The translations under genes and the position numbers were made by a program. This document shows, piece after piece, positions 1-6,131 of a stretch of 6,474 bases of DNA. Under the pieces are notes generated by a model, which saw only the letters and a list, made by a program, of their open reading frames with translations, did no database searches and had not been told where the DNA came from. The stretch's first letter is position 1, and every line of letters starts with the position of its first letter. Source of the stretch: Clostridia bacterium (lineage in GTDB: Bacteria > Bacillota > Clostridia > Christensenellales > UBA1242); assembly GCA_017622115.1 (NCBI GenBank), contig JAGART010000107.1:1-6474 (forward strand). The letters are read 5' to 3'.

Positions 1-705
1 AGTATTTTCGTAATGAGCAGCCCACTTACCATCTCGGGTACGACAAGTCCAACCATCCGTGGCAGAAATTTTAATATGTCTTGAACCCATATTAACCATA
101 GGTTCAATACAAATTGCCATATTCTCACGAAGTTGGACACCAGTGCCAGCCTTGCCAAAGTTTGGGATACCTGGGTCTTCGTGTACGGAAAGACCTATAC
201 CGTGACCTTGCATTTCTCGCACTAATGAGTAACCTTTTGGCTCTACATAATTTTGCACAGCGGCACCAATATCACCAACGAAACTACCGGCTTTAAGACC
301 TTTTATTGCCTCAAAGAAAGATTGTTTTGTTACATCAATTAGTTGTTGTGCTTCTTGTGAAATCTTGCCTACTGGATAAGTACGACAAGCATCTGTATGC
401 ACTCCTTTATATTGAACACCCACGTCTACACTCACGATGTCGCCCTCTTGGAGAACGTAATCATCTGGAATACCGTGTACGATTACATCATTTACAGAAG
501 TACATACAGTAGCAGGAAAACCCATATAATTTAGGAAAGAAGGTTTGCACCCATGACTCTTGATGTAGTCATACACCCAGTAGTCAATATCCTTTGTAGT
601 TATTCCTGGTTTGATAACATCACGCAAACCGACAAATATTTCTTTCATTATTTGTCCGCTGTGACGCATTAATTCAATTTGATGTGGTGTTTTGATTGTA
701 ATCAT
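1..705 (-). CDS. map: Type I methionine aminopeptidase (3' end cut by window edge)
   Basis: Metal-dependent cytosolic enzyme that removes the initiator methionine from nascent proteins. The first 235 codons are in the window; family members are about 250 residues, so only the last strand is missing. All five metal ligands are visible by motif: D94 and D105 (spaced 11 as in the E. coli enzyme), H168 in GHGIG, E201 in IEPMVN and E233 in AHYENT. Catalytic histidines H77 (HGIPDD) and H175 (VHEDP) are also present. There is no N-terminal SH3-binding or zinc extension, as in short bacterial type Ia forms. The start MITIK matches the family; an in-frame TAA lies 9 nt upstream, so no earlier start is possible. 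There is no properly spaced Shine-Dalgarno, but an extended -10 promoter abuts the ATG (separate entry). It lies 25 bp after adk, the usual order in Bacillota. Identification is very secure. Confidence 0.97.
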   Translation of the reverse strand, partial: MITIKTPHQIELMRHSGQIMKEIFVGLRDVIKPGITTKDIDYWVYDYIKSHGCKPSFLNYMGFPATVCTSVNDVIVHGIPDDYVLQEGDIVSVDVGVQYKGVHTDACRTYPVGKISQEAQQLIDVTKQSFFEAIKGLKAGSFVGDIGAAVQNYVEPKGYSLVREMQGHGIGLSVHEDPGIPNFGKAGTGVQLRENMAICIEPMVNMGSRHIKISATDGWTCRTRDGKWAAHYENT

Positions 706-711
706 AAGGTT

Positions 712-740
712 ATTATACCATACCTTTTGTTTACTTTAAA
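712..740 (-). promoter_or_regulatory. Candidate extended -10 promoter for map, leaderless
   Basis: On the minus strand a perfect TATAAT (717-712) is preceded by TGG, giving the extended -10 form TGnTATAAT. A 17-nt spacer separates it from TTTAAA (740-735), which matches four of six bases of the -35 consensus and overlaps the last codons of adk. Only six bases (AACCTT) separate the -10 from the map ATG, so the expected transcription start falls on or next to the A of the start codon. This would give a leaderless map transcript and fits the absence of a well-placed ribosome binding site. AT-rich DNA yields such matches by chance, so the call is moderate. Confidence 0.5.
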
Positions 741-1378
741 GACTTTTTAGCAAAAAAGTTATCAATTTTTTGACAAATTTGGCTAAAAACTTCTTCTTTT
801 GATAATTCAGCATTAATTCTTATAAGTTTTCCTTGTTTTTCGAATTCATCTAAAACAGGGACAGTTTCACGCAAATATTGCGCAATACGGAAGTTTACTG
901 TTTCAAGATTGTCATCATATCTATGCTCCAACTTTTCGCCACAATACGGACAAACTTCGTCAGGTGATTCTGTAACAGAAGTAACTCCACGACAACTAGG
1001 ACAAATCAAACGATTTAAGGTCCTATGTCTTAAAATATTGTAGTTTTCAACTTCGAGAGATATAACGGCATCAAGATTCACTAAACTAACCATTTTATTA
1101 TACTGGTCCATATTAAGAGGAGCAGTATCAATTATAAAGCCTTCATCTTCAGGAAAAGTATTTAATTGTTTTGCTAAGACGTCCATTACTATATCACTAG
1201 GTACAAATCTACCTTTGCTTGTAAAGTCATACATTATTTTGCCAACTTCCGTTTTATTACGAATTTCGGCTTTAACTATATCACCCACAACTACGTGATG
1301 TAGATTATACTTTTTAGCGATACGACTTGTATTTTGCCCTTTTCCACTACCTGCCGCTCCAAGAATTGCTAACTTCAT
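731..1378 (-). CDS. adk: Adenylate kinase-like protein with altered AMP site
   Basis: 215 residues, the normal length for a long-form adenylate kinase (ATP + AMP to 2 ADP), at the usual locus between secY and map. Numbering runs in register with E. coli Adk up to the LID. The P-loop is GAAGSGKG (7-14) with Lys13 kept, but the following Thr15 is Gln. Asp84, Gln92, Arg119 and Arg123 are kept, and Arg153 and Arg164 stand where E. coli has Arg156 and Arg167. The LID has a Cys4 zinc ribbon (C126, C129, C143, C146). The AMP side is changed: Thr31 is Val, Arg36 is Lys, and the DGFPR signature (84-88) reads DTAPL, so Gly85 and Arg88 are lost. The fold is clearly that of a nucleoside monophosphate kinase. 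Whether it still uses AMP is open; it could be a weak Adk, a kinase with shifted specificity, or non-catalytic. Start: GGAGG four bases before the ATG. Confidence 0.85.
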   Translation of the reverse strand: MKLAILGAAGSGKGQNTSRIAKKYNLHHVVVGDIVKAEIRNKTEVGKIMYDFTSKGRFVPSDIVMDVLAKQLNTFPEDEGFIIDTAPLNMDQYNKMVSLVNLDAVISLEVENYNILRHRTLNRLICPSCRGVTSVTESPDEVCPYCGEKLEHRYDDNLETVNFRIAQYLRETVPVLDEFEKQGKLIRINAELSKEEVFSQICQKIDNFFAKKSLK

Positions 1379-1399
1379 ATTTCCTCCTAAAACCTACCT

Positions 1400-1426
1400 A
1401 AACCCACTTATATTACAAGTGGGTTT
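1400..1426 (-). other. Perfect 10-bp hairpin between secY and adk
   Basis: AAACCCACTT and its exact complement AAGTGGGTTT flank a 7-base loop (1410-1416). The hairpin begins a few bases after the secY stop, and its 3' arm ends 12 bases before the adk Shine-Dalgarno (GGAGG at 1387-1383). On the transcribed strand the 3' arm is followed by AGGTAGGTTTT rather than a run of T, and only four of ten pairs are GC. It is therefore a poor intrinsic terminator by the usual criteria. It could be a partial attenuator, an RNA processing or stability element, or a structure affecting adk translation. It is the only such structure I found between genes here. Confidence 0.6.
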
Positions 1427-1432
1427 TGATAG

Positions 1433-2752
1433 TTATTTTAAAAATCCACGATAATTCTTCATTAGCATTTGAGCATCAAGTTGCTTATCAAACTCGAGAG
1501 CCACACTAACAACAATCAACATACCTGTTACACTAAATGCATTAAGCATTGTATTTGTATCAGCAGCACCTATACCAAGACCTAAAATTGAGAAAATCAA
1601 AGTAGGAATGATAAAGATAATTGTTAAGTATGAAGCACCAAAGAAGGTTATTCTACCACTAATTTTCTTTAAGTAATCAGTTGTAGGACGTCCTGCTCTG
1701 ATACCTGGGATAAATCCACCGCTTTGTTGCAAGTTTCTTGAAACTTCTTCTGGATTAAAAGTGATTTGAGAATAGAAGTAAGAGAAGAAGAATATAAACA
1801 ATGCATTAAATACAAAGTAAAGAGGAGTACCCGCACCCAACCATTCAGCATACCACGCATTTGCGCCACTGTCTGGCCAGAACATTTGAATAATCAATTG
1901 AGGGAATGTAACGAGAGCGGTAGCAAAAATGATTGGTAAAACACCATTACTATTTACCTTAATAGGAATCATAGTAGATTGACCACCATACATTTTGCGA
2001 CCTTTAACTTGTTTTGCATATTGAACTGGGATTTTACGTTCTGCCAAGTCAACAAAAACGATAGCAGCGAAAATCACAATCAAGATAGCAACGAAGATAA
2101 TAATATCCCAAAGAACACTAATATCTGAAGCGCCTTTTACAGCGTTTAAGAGAGCAGTACCAGCACTTGAAAGGATACCTACAAATACCATTAAAGATAC
2201 ACCGTTACCGATACCGAGGTCAGTAATCTTTTCACCCAACCAAAGAGTGAACATACCACCAGCCACTAATACAAGAACGATAATTGCAGGAACTATCCAA
2301 GCAGGAGTAGCATCTCCAAAAAGAGTAGTATTAATTGCACCATTGCCGTTTAGAGCAACAACTATTGCAATTGCTTGTATGATTGAGAATACCAAAGCAG
2401 CAATACGAGTGTAGAGAGCAATTTTCTTGCGACCATCTTCGCCCGCTCTGCTTAATCTTTCTAATGGCGGAATTGCCACGGTTAATAACTGCATAATAAT
2501 AGATGCAGAAATGTATGGTACAACACCGAGCGCAAGCAATGAACCATTAGCAAGCGCACCACCAGATACAGCACTTAACAAAGACAAGAAATCTTGTCCA
2601 GCGAGTCCAGCGATTACACCGCCTTCCTCGATATTAAGTCCTGGAATTGGTATCCAACAACCAATACGATAAACCAATAAAATGGCTAAAATAATAAGTA
2701 ATTTTTTTCTAATGTCTTTTTGCTTAAAAGCATTAACTAATGTTTGAAACAT
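1433..2752 (-). CDS. secY: Preprotein translocase subunit SecY
   Basis: Central channel of the Sec translocon in the cytoplasmic membrane; works with SecE, SecG and SecA (or ribosomes) to export or insert proteins. 439 residues, normal for the family. The N-terminus is amphipathic and basic, and the first membrane segment covers about 18-37 (ends RIGCWIPIPG). The plug and second segment follow (about 53-90), with the conserved SGGAL and PYISASI motifs. Segments 3 to 5 lie at about 117-135, 152-172 and 185-203. The first long cytoplasmic loop (about 235-262) carries the AERKIPVQYAK motif. The second (about 332-368) carries the conserved Arg352 in GFIPGIRAG, a site needed for SecA-driven export in E. 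coli. The C-terminus ends in KNYRGFLK, as in Gram-positive SecY. Its ATG shares one base with the rplO stop (TAATG), so translation is probably coupled to L15. Nothing is missing. Confidence 0.98.
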   Translation of the reverse strand: MFQTLVNAFKQKDIRKKLLIILAILLVYRIGCWIPIPGLNIEEGGVIAGLAGQDFLSLLSAVSGGALANGSLLALGVVPYISASIIMQLLTVAIPPLERLSRAGEDGRKKIALYTRIAALVFSIIQAIAIVVALNGNGAINTTLFGDATPAWIVPAIIVLVLVAGGMFTLWLGEKITDLGIGNGVSLMVFVGILSSAGTALLNAVKGASDISVLWDIIIFVAILIVIFAAIVFVDLAERKIPVQYAKQVKGRKMYGGQSTMIPIKVNSNGVLPIIFATALVTFPQLIIQMFWPDSGANAWYAEWLGAGTPLYFVFNALFIFFFSYFYSQITFNPEEVSRNLQQSGGFIPGIRAGRPTTDYLKKISGRITFFGASYLTIIFIIPTLIFSILGLGIGAADTNTMLNAFSVTGMLIVVSVALEFDKQLDAQMLMKNYRGFLK

Positions 2753-2763
2753 TATGCCTCCTC
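2750..2763 (-). promoter_or_regulatory. rplO-secY overlap TAATG with internal Shine-Dalgarno
   Basis: The rplO stop TAA (2754-2752) and the secY ATG (2752-2750) share one base. The AGGAGG ribosome binding site for secY (2762-2757) lies in the last codons of rplO, which encode its terminal Glu-Glu-Ala. Terminating ribosomes are thus placed directly on the secY start, and the acidic L15 C-terminus partly reflects this constraint. Confidence 0.85.
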
Positions 2764-3198
2764 AACTGTTCCGCCAGCTTTTTGAATCTTTTTGATTGCT
2801 GACTGTGTAAATTTGTTAGCTTTAACTGTTAAAGCCTTTGTAATTTTACCATCACCAAGTACTTTAAGGCCATCTTTTTCAATTTTGCCTATGATTCCTT
2901 TTTGCTTTAATAATTCGGCTGTAATTACAGTACCCTCATCAAAGCTATCTAGCTGTTCTACGTTAACAATTGAGTATTGACTTTTAAATTTTCCATTTGT
3001 AAAACCACGTTTTCCCAAGTGGAGCATAAGTGGCATTTGACCACCCTCAAACATAGGGCGAACACCGCCGCCTGAACGTTTGTTTTGACCGTTTTCACCA
3101 CGACCAGATGTTTTTCCTAAACCAGAACCACGACCACGACCAACACGGCGAACGCGGTGTTTTGAATTAGGTGCAGGAGATAATGTGTGTAATTCCAT
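2752..3198 (-). CDS. rplO: 50S ribosomal protein L15 (uL15)
   Basis: Large-subunit protein that binds 23S rRNA late in assembly. 148 residues, the usual length. The Gly/Arg-rich N-terminal arm (about 1-60) that threads into rRNA is present: [20 protein letters not shown], then GKTSGRG and [16 protein letters not shown], followed by KRGFTN. The family's usual GHKGQ reads GENGQ here. The C-terminal globular domain ends AGGTVEEA. The start has a Shine-Dalgarno formed partly by the rpmD stop codon, seven bases upstream. The stop overlaps the secY ATG. Confidence 0.98.
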   Translation of the reverse strand: MELHTLSPAPNSKHRVRRVGRGRGSGLGKTSGRGENGQNKRSGGGVRPMFEGGQMPLMLHLGKRGFTNGKFKSQYSIVNVEQLDSFDEGTVITAELLKQKGIIGKIEKDGLKVLGDGKITKALTVKANKFTQSAIKKIQKAGGTVEEA

Positions 3199-3205
3199 AA
3201 TTTAA

Positions 3206-3212
3206 CCTCCTA
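3206..3212 (-). promoter_or_regulatory. Fused stop-Shine-Dalgarno TAGGAGG, rpmD to rplO
   Basis: The TAG that ends rpmD provides the first G of the GGAGG for rplO; seven bases then lead to the rplO ATG. Confidence 0.8.
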
Positions 3213-3416
3213 TTCTTCCACCTGTACAAGGTGTGCTACAACTTTAATCATACCACGAATGCAGACATTGTCTGGCATAGTTTTTACTTGGTTGATTTTT
3301 GTTAAGCCCAAAGCACGTAAAGTTTTACGTTGTTTTGGAGTAGTACAAATTGCACTGTGAATTAATTTAATTTTAATTTCTTTAGCCGCAGCAGGCTTAT
3401 TTGCTTCTTTTTCCAT
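3210..3416 (-). CDS. rpmD: 50S ribosomal protein L30 (uL30)
   Basis: Small large-subunit protein of the short bacterial type. 68 residues against the usual 58-60; the extra length is a charged N-terminal leader (MEKEANKPAAAKE) before the family core that starts at IKIKLIHSAI. Core motifs are the TPKQRKTLRALGL helix and the RGMIKVVAHLVQVEE end. The start is supported by GGAGG six bases upstream; no later Met precedes the core, so the leader is probably real. Confidence 0.97.
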   Translation of the reverse strand: MEKEANKPAAAKEIKIKLIHSAICTTPKQRKTLRALGLTKINQVKTMPDNVCIRGMIKVVAHLVQVEE

Positions 3417-3422
3417 AATTTG

Positions 3423-3429
3423 CCTCCTA
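3423..3429 (-). promoter_or_regulatory. Fused stop-Shine-Dalgarno TAGGAGG, rpsE to rpmD
   Basis: The rpsE TAG overlaps the GGAGG of rpmD; the spacer to the rpmD ATG is six bases. This supports the longer L30 N-terminus. Confidence 0.8.
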
Positions 3430-3987
3430 CAACTCTTCTACTTTTTTGCCACGGTTAGCAGCGATTTGTTCGGCTGTACGAAGAGCCTTCAAAGCCTCAA
3501 AAGTTGCTCTAACTGTGTTAATTTTATTATTACTACCGTGGTTTTTAGCAGTAATATCTTTAATACCTGCAAGTTCCAATACAGGACGAGCAGCACCACC
3601 AGCAATCACACCAGTACCTTGTTTAGCAGGTTTAAGTGAGATTGTACTAGCACCATATTTCATCACGATTTCGTGAGGAATAGTAGTACCATCCATATTA
3701 ACTGTAATCATATTCTTTTTAGCTTCATTGAAACCTTTTTCGATAGCGTTTACAGTTTCACGTGCTTTACCTGTACCAATACCTACACGGCCTTTTTTGT
3801 CGCCTACAACGCAAAGAGCGCTAAAACTTAATGTTCTACCACCTTTAACGGTTTTTTGAACAGTACGAACGTTTACCATAAGTTTTACTAAACCGTCATC
3901 AACAGGTTTGCGGTCTTCTCTTTTACCACGAGGACGATTGTTCTCGGGACGACGTTTGTCATTGTTTTTGTTATTAACTTCTGCCAT
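3427..3987 (-). CDS. rpsE: 30S ribosomal protein S5 (uS5)
   Basis: Small-subunit protein near the mRNA entry channel and the decoding region, involved in translational accuracy; the family site of spectinomycin-resistance mutations. 186 residues, against about 165 in typical Bacillota. The added part is a charged, probably disordered N-terminus (about 1-31) rich in Asn, Arg, Lys and Asp. The double-stranded-RNA-binding-like domain follows, with [17 protein letters not shown] (about 48-64) and [10 protein letters not shown]. The C-terminal domain has [26 protein letters not shown] and GSNNKIN. The VKGG loop is intact, so nothing predicts altered spectinomycin response. The ATG lies five bases after a TAGGAGG shared with the rplR stop. 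Confidence 0.98.
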   Translation of the reverse strand: MAEVNNKNNDKRRPENNRPRGKREDRKPVDDGLVKLMVNVRTVQKTVKGGRTLSFSALCVVGDKKGRVGIGTGKARETVNAIEKGFNEAKKNMITVNMDGTTIPHEIVMKYGASTISLKPAKQGTGVIAGGAARPVLELAGIKDITAKNHGSNNKINTVRATFEALKALRTAEQIAANRGKKVEEL

Positions 3988-3992
3988 AATAT

Positions 3993-3999
3993 CCTCCTA
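3993..3999 (-). promoter_or_regulatory. Fused stop-Shine-Dalgarno TAGGAGG, rplR to rpsE
   Basis: The rplR TAG forms the start of the rpsE ribosome binding site, five bases before the ATG. It supports the long, charged S5 N-terminus as translated. Confidence 0.8.
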
Positions 4000-4365
4000 G
4001 AACTTTAATCCTGCGGCACGAGCACCGTCAGAAACATTCTTTACTCGACCAGTGTAAAGATAACCACCGCGGTCAAAAACCACTTGTGATATTTGTTTTT
4101 CCAAAGCACGTTTAGCGATTGTTTCACCAATCAAATATGCTTGTTCTACTTTTGTTTTGCCTTTAAGGCTAGCTTGCAATGCTTTTTCAACAGTACCAGC
4201 AGATACTAATGTAACACCTTTACTGTCATCAATAATTTGTGCATAAATGTTTGATAAACTGCGGTAAACTACCAATCTAGGACGTTCAGCAGTACCAGCA
4301 AGGTTTTTACGTACACGTGCGTGACGACGTTGACGTTCTTGATTTTTATCAATTTTACTAATCAT
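3997..4365 (-). CDS. rplR: 50S ribosomal protein L18 (uL18)
   Basis: Binds 5S rRNA and, with L5, anchors it in the central protuberance. 122 residues, the usual length. The basic N-terminal tail (about 1-28, many Arg/Lys) is followed by [21 protein letters not shown], and the protein ends with the conserved [15 protein letters not shown] and GARAAGLKF. The start has a GGGAGAGGT Shine-Dalgarno (4381-4373). The preceding gene, rplF, ends in two consecutive in-frame stops, TAA TAG, the second leading into this site. Confidence 0.98.
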   Translation of the reverse strand: MISKIDKNQERQRRHARVRKNLAGTAERPRLVVYRSLSNIYAQIIDDSKGVTLVSAGTVEKALQASLKGKTKVEQAYLIGETIAKRALEKQISQVVFDRGGYLYTGRVKNVSDGARAAGLKF

Positions 4366-4383
4366 AAGTACTACCTCTCCCTA

Positions 4384-4929
4384 TTATTTCTTACCAGCAG
4401 TTTTACCTTCTTTACGGATTACGACTTCGTCAGCATAACGAATACCGTAAGCGTGATAAGGTTCAACTGGTTGAATAGCGCGAATATTCGCAGCTACTTG
4501 TCCGACCTTTTGTTTGTCATAACCTGTTACCTTGATATCTTGTTGGCTAGGGCAAGTAATTTTAATACCTTCCGGAGCTTCAAAGATAACTGGGTGGCTA
4601 TAACCGATTTTAAGTTCGATGCCGAAAGGTTTTTCGAAAACCTTGTGACCAACACCGTTAATAATTAATGATTTAGAAAAACCATTAGTAACACCTTCAA
4701 CCATATTAGCAATCAATGTGCGGAATAAACCGTGTTGACTGTTTGCTTCTCTTGAGTTGTTAAGTGTTGTAACGTTGATAACACCATCAACGAGTTCAAC
4801 TTTAAGTAAGTTGCTTACTTTTTGTTCTAATTTACCGAGTTTACCTGAAACTGTAACAACGTTTTGGTTTGAAACTGCAAAGTCCACACCAGCAGGTAAA
4901 ACAATCGGCTTTTTACCTATTCTTGACAT
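4384..4929 (-). CDS. rplF: 50S ribosomal protein L6 (uL6), altered C-terminal signature
   Basis: Two-domain large-subunit protein whose C-terminal domain contacts 23S rRNA near the sarcin-ricin loop, where translation factors bind. 181 residues, normal length. Family landmarks are MSRIGKKPI at the start, NGVGHKV (about 91-97), GYSHPV (about 109-114) and GYDKQKVGQVAANIRAI (about 136-152). The usually very conserved PEPYKGKGI segment reads VEPYHAYGI (about 155-163), losing two lysines that normally face rRNA. The DNA there is clean, with no frameshift. The rest of the tail (RYADEVVIRKEGKTAGKK) aligns well. The start lies nine bases after a TAGGAGG shared with the rpsH stop. Confidence 0.97.
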   Translation of the reverse strand: MSRIGKKPIVLPAGVDFAVSNQNVVTVSGKLGKLEQKVSNLLKVELVDGVINVTTLNNSREANSQHGLFRTLIANMVEGVTNGFSKSLIINGVGHKVFEKPFGIELKIGYSHPVIFEAPEGIKITCPSQQDIKVTGYDKQKVGQVAANIRAIQPVEPYHAYGIRYADEVVIRKEGKTAGKK

Positions 4930-4938
4930 ACAGTAACA

Positions 4939-4945
4939 CCTCCTA
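4939..4945 (-). promoter_or_regulatory. Fused stop-Shine-Dalgarno TAGGAGG, rpsH to rplF
   Basis: The rpsH TAG overlaps the GGAGG for rplF; the nine-base spacer is the longest among the fused sites. Confidence 0.8.
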
Positions 4946-5335
4946 CCACACGTAAGCGAGCACTTCGCCGCCTACACCTTGGGCACGTGCTTGCTTATCC
5001 GTCATAATACCTTTGCTTGTTGAGATGATAGCAATACCAAGACCGTTAATAACTCTTGGGAGTTTGTCAACGCTTGCATAAATACGTAAACCTGGTTTAG
5101 AAATTCTTTTTAATCCAGTAATAACGTATTGACCATTTGCTTTAAGTGTAATGTGAATATTCTTTTCTACACCTTCACCTGTTTCTGCAAAGTCGGCTAT
5201 GTAGCCTTCATTTTTAAGGATAGTGGCAATAGCAACTTTAACTTTGCTAGTAGGGATATCAACTGTTTCGTGTTTTGCGTTAATCGCATTTCTAATACGA
5301 GTTAACATATCTGAAATAACATCTGTAACTACCAT
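4943..5335 (-). CDS. rpsH: 30S ribosomal protein S8 (uS8)
   Basis: Primary 16S rRNA-binding protein of the platform/central domain; in E. coli it also represses this operon by binding its mRNA. 130 residues, typical. The N-terminal domain begins with [13 protein letters not shown] and contains VDIPTSKVK. The C-terminal domain ends with the family signature: [16 protein letters not shown], then the conserved GGEVLAYVW. The start is MVVTD, four bases after TAAGGAGG. I could not recognise an S8-binding RNA mimic near rplX-rplE, so autoregulation here is unproven. Confidence 0.98.
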   Translation of the reverse strand: MVVTDVISDMLTRIRNAINAKHETVDIPTSKVKVAIATILKNEGYIADFAETGEGVEKNIHITLKANGQYVITGLKRISKPGLRIYASVDKLPRVINGLGIAIISTSKGIMTDKQARAQGVGGEVLAYVW

Positions 5336-5339
5336 ACTT

Positions 5340-5347
5340 CCTCCTTA
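5340..5347 (-). promoter_or_regulatory. Fused stop-Shine-Dalgarno TAAGGAGG, rpsN to rpsH
   Basis: The TAA of rpsN is the 5' part of a full-length TAAGGAGG anti-SD match; only four bases separate it from the rpsH ATG. Confidence 0.8.
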
Positions 5348-5530
5348 CCAACTAGCCTTTTTAACACCAGGGATTTCCCCACGGTAAGCCATTTCTCTAA
5401 AACAGATACGACAAATGCCATATTTTTTCAAAACTGCGTGAGGACGTCCACAAATTGAGCAACGTGTATATTCACGAGTTGAAAACTTTTGAGGCTTTTT
5501 AGCCTTTAAAACCAAACTTTTTCTTGCCAT
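5345..5530 (-). CDS. rpsN: 30S ribosomal protein S14, zinc-binding type (uS14)
   Basis: Short (61-residue) zinc form of S14, which binds the 3' domain of 16S rRNA in the small-subunit head. Four zinc-binding cysteines sit at C24, C27, C40 and C43 (CSIC and CRIC), the spacing of Gram-positive type-Z S14. The tail is the conserved [17 protein letters not shown]. Many low-GC bacteria also carry a longer Cys-free paralogue used in zinc shortage; none is in this window. The start lies six bases after TAAGGAG formed with the rplE stop. Confidence 0.98.
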   Translation of the reverse strand: MARKSLVLKAKKPQKFSTREYTRCSICGRPHAVLKKYGICRICFREMAYRGEIPGVKKASW

Positions 5531-5536
5531 TTTTTA

Positions 5537-5543
5537 CTCCTTA
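5537..5543 (-). promoter_or_regulatory. Fused stop-Shine-Dalgarno TAAGGAG, rplE to rpsN
   Basis: The rplE TAA runs straight into GGAG, six bases before the rpsN ATG. Confidence 0.75.
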
Positions 5544-6110
5544 CGCCTTTTTGAAAGGCATTCCTAATGCTGTTAAGAGTGCCTTTGCTTCTTCGTCAGT
5601 ATTTGCATCTGTAACGATACATACGTCGAAGCCTCTTACTTTTTCGATTTTATCATAATCGATTTCTGGGAACACTAATTGTTCTTTGATACCCATTGAA
5701 TAGTTACCTTTTCCATCGAATGACTTATCAGATATACCTCTAAAGTCACGTACACGAGGAAGAGCAACTGAAATCAATCTGTCCAAGAACTCCCACATTC
5801 TTGCACCACGCAAAGTTACTTTTGCACCAATCTTCATACCTTCACGAAGTTTGAAGTTTGCAACAGCTTTTTTAGCAGTTGTAACGAGTGGTTTTTGACC
5901 AGTAATAAGGCCTAACTCATCAACAGCCATATTAAAACTTTTTGTGTTGTCTTTTACATCACCAAGACCAGCGTTAATCACAATTTTATTAAGGTGTGGT
6001 ACTTGATTAATATTTGTGTAACCCAAATCTTTTTTAAGAGCTGGAACTACTTTTTCTTCGTAAAAAACTTGTAAACGTGGTTTACTTGTTTGAATACTAT
6101 CTTGAGCCAT
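5541..6110 (-). CDS. rplE: 50S ribosomal protein L5 (uL5)
   Basis: Binds 5S rRNA and helix 84 of 23S rRNA in the central protuberance and touches P-site tRNA. 189 residues against about 179 usually; the extra is a short polar N-terminus ([11 protein letters not shown]) before [15 protein letters not shown]. Family motifs in order: [15 protein letters not shown], the [23 protein letters not shown] segment, [23 protein letters not shown], and [19 protein letters not shown]. The end is [17 protein letters not shown] (6121-6117) lies six bases before the ATG, and the gap to rplX is 21 bp. Confidence 0.98.
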   Translation of the reverse strand: MAQDSIQTSKPRLQVFYEEKVVPALKKDLGYTNINQVPHLNKIVINAGLGDVKDNTKSFNMAVDELGLITGQKPLVTTAKKAVANFKLREGMKIGAKVTLRGARMWEFLDRLISVALPRVRDFRGISDKSFDGKGNYSMGIKEQLVFPEIDYDKIEKVRGFDVCIVTDANTDEEAKALLTALGMPFKKA

Positions 6111-6131
6111 TTTTAACCTCCAAAACTATGA

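Noticed and set aside
114..512. Two plus-strand open frames (114-296 and 306-512)
   Set aside because: Both lie opposite map, whose minus-strand frame carries every catalytic motif of MetAP and stays open to the window edge.
713..721. Mini-ORF ATG-GTA-TAA ahead of map as a regulatory leader peptide
   Set aside because: The only purine run (AAAAGG) is one base from this ATG, too close to initiate, and the bases are better explained by the TGGTATAAT promoter match.
1400..1426. Intrinsic terminator ending the operon after secY
   Set aside because: No T-run follows the stem on the transcribed strand and the stem is AT-rich; kept as a hairpin of unknown role.
1669..1869. Minus-strand frame of 66 codons inside secY
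   Set aside because: Alternative frame within a certain membrane-protein gene; no independent start signal.
4321..4668. Plus-strand open frame of 115 codons across rplF-rplR
   Set aside because: Antisense to two certain ribosomal-protein genes; composition is a by-product of their codons, with no family resemblance.
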